DNA of 29,671 nt from a virus, in IMG/VR virus record IMGVR_UViG_3300013372_001792, positions 1 through 29,671 of that record, one strand, 5' to 3'. Positions 27,905 to 29,671 of this stretch are shown in pieces (the stretch's first letter is position 1; each line of letters starts with the position of its first letter). The notes below the pieces were generated by a model, which worked only from the letters and a program-made list of their open reading frames with translations, was not told the origin of the DNA and searched no databases. Position numbers and translations under genes: made by a program.

Positions 27905-29065
27905 ATGGCGATTCGTAAACACAAACAGACTGACGACCACTTTATCAAAGCACTTAATCCTAGGGATGCTGACCAAAAATACATGGGTGATGAACCGTTT
28001 TTTCCATTGCAACCCGATGACAATGGTAGAAAGTTAGCACTAACAAACAGTTTTACGTGGTATAATAGGTTTTACGGTAAAAAAGACGCAAAAGAATTAT
28101 TGTGTCAGTATTTGGAACATCATAATCGCACAGCCGAAGCCAAACATGTGCGTAAAGTACATGAATCTGAATTTTTGATGACATTGTGCTGGTTGGCTAG
28201 AATGACAATGAGGGGTTTAGAACTTAGTGAGTATGAATCACTTACCCTAGAAAATGAAATAAGCCGATTATATAAATTAGTCAATAAACCAGAAGTAGTA
28301 GAAAAAGAACCAAGTAATCGCCCCAATATTCAAGACCTGATGAAAGAAAAGGCACGTGACGCCGCAGGAGAACTTGAAGGATTATTTGATGAGTATATTA
28401 CATCAGGTGCACCTACAAAACACACATTGCGTCCTATTGATGAAGTAGCTAAGAAGAATGTAATGCCACAGCATATCAGCATTCTAGTTGAAGTTTGGAA
28501 AAAGAAACTAACCGAGTTTGAGGCTGTGCTTGATGGTAAAGATAGTCATTTAGTACAGGGTTATATTTTTCTATCTAAGACTCAAACAAAGAATATTATC
28601 AAATTTATTGAAATGGTATTAACTGACCTAAATAGTTATATTTCTGTTAAGAAAGCAAGTAAAGCACCTCGCAAACGTAAGGCAGTTCCTGTTGAAAAGA
28701 TTGTTTCTAAACTTAAGTATTTGAAAGAACACAAAGATCCTGTTAACAAACTTGAACTGATTAGTGTGCATCCTACTAAGTTACACGGTGCAAGTGAGGC
28801 ATGGGTCTATGATACTAATCGCCGCAAATTGCATCACTATATCGCAGACGAGTACAGCAAGAGTTTTACGGTAAAGGGTAATACATTGCTAGGATTCGAC
28901 AACGCATCAAGTGAGGTCAAAACATTGCGTAAACCCGGTGAACAAATAAAAGAAATAATGGGTAGTAAGCCAGTTGCACGTAAATACTTTAAAGAAATTA
29001 AAGCAGTATCTACAGTCCCGAACGGTCGCTTTAATGAAAACATGATTATATTAAAGGCATTTTAA
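27905..29065 (+). CDS. Conserved hypothetical protein of 386 residues
   Basis: The start ATG follows AGGAG and a strong early promoter. The first 130 residues are mixed (for example Y-L-E-H-H-N-R-T-A-E-A-K-H-V-R-K and a leucine-rich helix), then a charged region, then a helical block with K-K-A-S-K-A-P-R-K-R-K (basic, residues about 250-260) that may bind nucleic acid, and a strand-rich C-terminal part (L-E-L-I-S-V-H-P-T-K-L-H-G-A-S-E-A-W-V-Y-D). No catalytic motif is recognised. Similar proteins are present in marine T4-like phages, I believe, without function. Early expression and the basic patch suggest a DNA or RNA role. Confidence 0.7.
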   Translation: MAIRKHKQTDDHFIKALNPRDADQKYMGDEPFFPLQPDDNGRKLALTNSFTWYNRFYGKKDAKELLCQYLEHHNRTAEAKHVRKVHESEFLMTLCWLARMTMRGLELSEYESLTLENEISRLYKLVNKPEVVEKEPSNRPNIQDLMKEKARDAAGELEGLFDEYITSGAPTKHTLRPIDEVAKKNVMPQHISILVEVWKKKLTEFEAVLDGKDSHLVQGYIFLSKTQTKNIIKFIEMVLTDLNSYISVKKASKAPRKRKAVPVEKIVSKLKYLKEHKDPVNKLELISVHPTKLHGASEAWVYDTNRRKLHHYIADEYSKSFTVKGNTLLGFDNASSEVKTLRKPGEQIKEIMGSKPVARKYFKEIKAVSTVPNGRFNENMIILKAF

Positions 29066-29251
29066 ATGCGTGAAGTTGAAAAACGAATGAAAGAAATGAT
29101 GGAACCAATTGATAAATGTATTCAATTAACCGACGATGATGAGGATCTATTGATGCTAGCATGTGCAATGTTGCAAAGAACTAAAGAGATTTTTGATAAT
29201 CAAATTGGAGTGCGTGGAAGAAAAGAAATGTTTAAAGGACTTTTAGAATGA
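29066..29251 (+). CDS. Small hypothetical protein of 61 residues
   Basis: Begins directly after the previous stop (TAAATG) and ends in an ATGA overlap with mazG. It is acidic and helical (K-R-M-K-E-M-M-E-P-I-D, D-D-D-E-D-L-L-M-L-A-C-A-M-L). No own SD; expression depends on the early promoter at 27846. No known family. Confidence 0.65.
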   Translation: MREVEKRMKEMMEPIDKCIQLTDDDEDLLMLACAMLQRTKEIFDNQIGVRGRKEMFKGLLE

Positions 29252-29671
29252 ATGTAGATTTGAAAAAATATAGTGAATTTGTAGAGGCTGTAACAAGCCA
29301 GCCAAGTAACGACTTGACAACTTTCATGGATCGTTGTGATGAACTAGACGGCAACTTTGATTTAGTAACACAAGAACATGGACCTGATATCAACGTCCCG
29401 TTGTTGCTAACAGCATGTTTAGGACTGGCCGCAGAGTCAGGTGAGTTTATTGAGATTCCAAAAAAGATTTTCTTTCAAGGTAAAGCACTTACTGACGATA
29501 ATGTGTTTCACATGAAACGTGAACTAGGTGATATCATGTGGTACTGGATCAATGCTTGCAGGGCACTTCGCCTAGATCCTAATGATGTGATTGCTGAGAA
29601 CGTAGAGAAATTAAAAGCACGATATCCCGGTGGTGAGTTTAACGTGTTCAACAGCGAAAATCGCAAATCTA
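29248..29671 (+). CDS. mazG: MazG-like nucleotide pyrophosphohydrolase (3' end outside window)
   Basis: Starts in an ATGA overlap with the previous gene; the frame is open to the window end, giving 141 residues. The metal-binding motifs are A-A-E63-S-G-E66-F and K-R-E92-L-G-D95-I-M-W-Y, with the family's spacing and helix pattern; N-V-E-K-L-K-A-R-Y-P-G-G-E-F near the end is the usual closing block. MazG-type enzymes hydrolyse dNTPs or (p)ppGpp-like alarmones; the phage protein is thought to change host nucleotide pools. The C-terminus may be a few residues past the window edge. Confidence 0.88.
   Translation, partial: MNVDLKKYSEFVEAVTSQPSNDLTTFMDRCDELDGNFDLVTQEHGPDINVPLLLTACLGLAAESGEFIEIPKKIFFQGKALTDDNVFHMKRELGDIMWYWINACRALRLDPNDVIAENVEKLKARYPGGEFNVFNSENRKS

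Overview
The window is a gene-dense, AT-rich stretch of a lytic T4-like myovirus genome, most like the marine/aquatic T4-like phages (cyanophage and pelagiphage relatives). Recognisable T4 core genes are the 3' end of uvsX, uvsW, primase gp61, helicase gp41, endonuclease VII, a DexA-like exonuclease, a probable gp62-like clamp-loader subunit and the neck proteins gp14 and gp15. There are many T4-type late promoters (core [T/G/C]ATAAATA) beside sigma70-type promoters. The host cannot be read from the sequence. No rRNA, tRNA, CRISPR array, integrase or transposase was seen, and no gap between genes exceeds about 150 bases.

Layout. 1-2052: uvsX 3' end and three co-directional genes of unknown function. 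2049-3297: two tandem sigma70 promoters, an AAA+ ATPase and a strong terminator. 3307-12017: a long early operon with uvsW and a HARP-like partner, a gp62-like protein, a zinc-finger protein, a row of seven small related proteins (ending roughly F-x-L-R-W-Q) interrupted by a 38-residue membrane protein and a glutamine-amidotransferase-like protein, then endonuclease VII, a DEDDh exonuclease, a cytidylyltransferase-like protein and a very small DnaE (DNA polymerase III alpha)-like protein. 11997-12377 (-): a convergent unknown gene. 12462-13229: a BppU-like structural protein. 13243-15651: primase and helicase. 15650-20458: mostly late genes, including a KxDG nucleotidyltransferase-like protein and a small, probably abundant virion protein with its own late promoter and terminator. 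20491-21213: a PD-(D/E)XK exonuclease. 21219-24330: a tail-fibre-like protein with 26-residue repeats and another structural protein, ending in a bidirectional terminator. 24315-27811 (-): gp14, gp15 and a Nudix hydrolase. 27846-29671: an early unit of two unknown genes and mazG, cut by the window end.

The early genes supply recombination, replication, resolution and nucleotide-pool functions; the late genes supply neck, tail and other virion parts. The main regulatory observation is that several genes without a ribosome-binding site have a promoter placed so that transcription should begin at, or within two bases of, the A of the start codon. Four sigma70-type promoters share the geometry -35, 17 bases, -10, 6 bases, ATG, and three late promoters lie 4, 5 and 7 bases before ATG. 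This points to leaderless mRNAs. Promoters giving leadered mRNAs instead carry an AATAC/GTATT inverted repeat at the expected start point.

The most unusual genes are the 193-residue DnaE-like protein that keeps all three catalytic aspartates, the tandem family of small F-x-L-R-W proteins, and the ligase-like KWDG protein in the late region.
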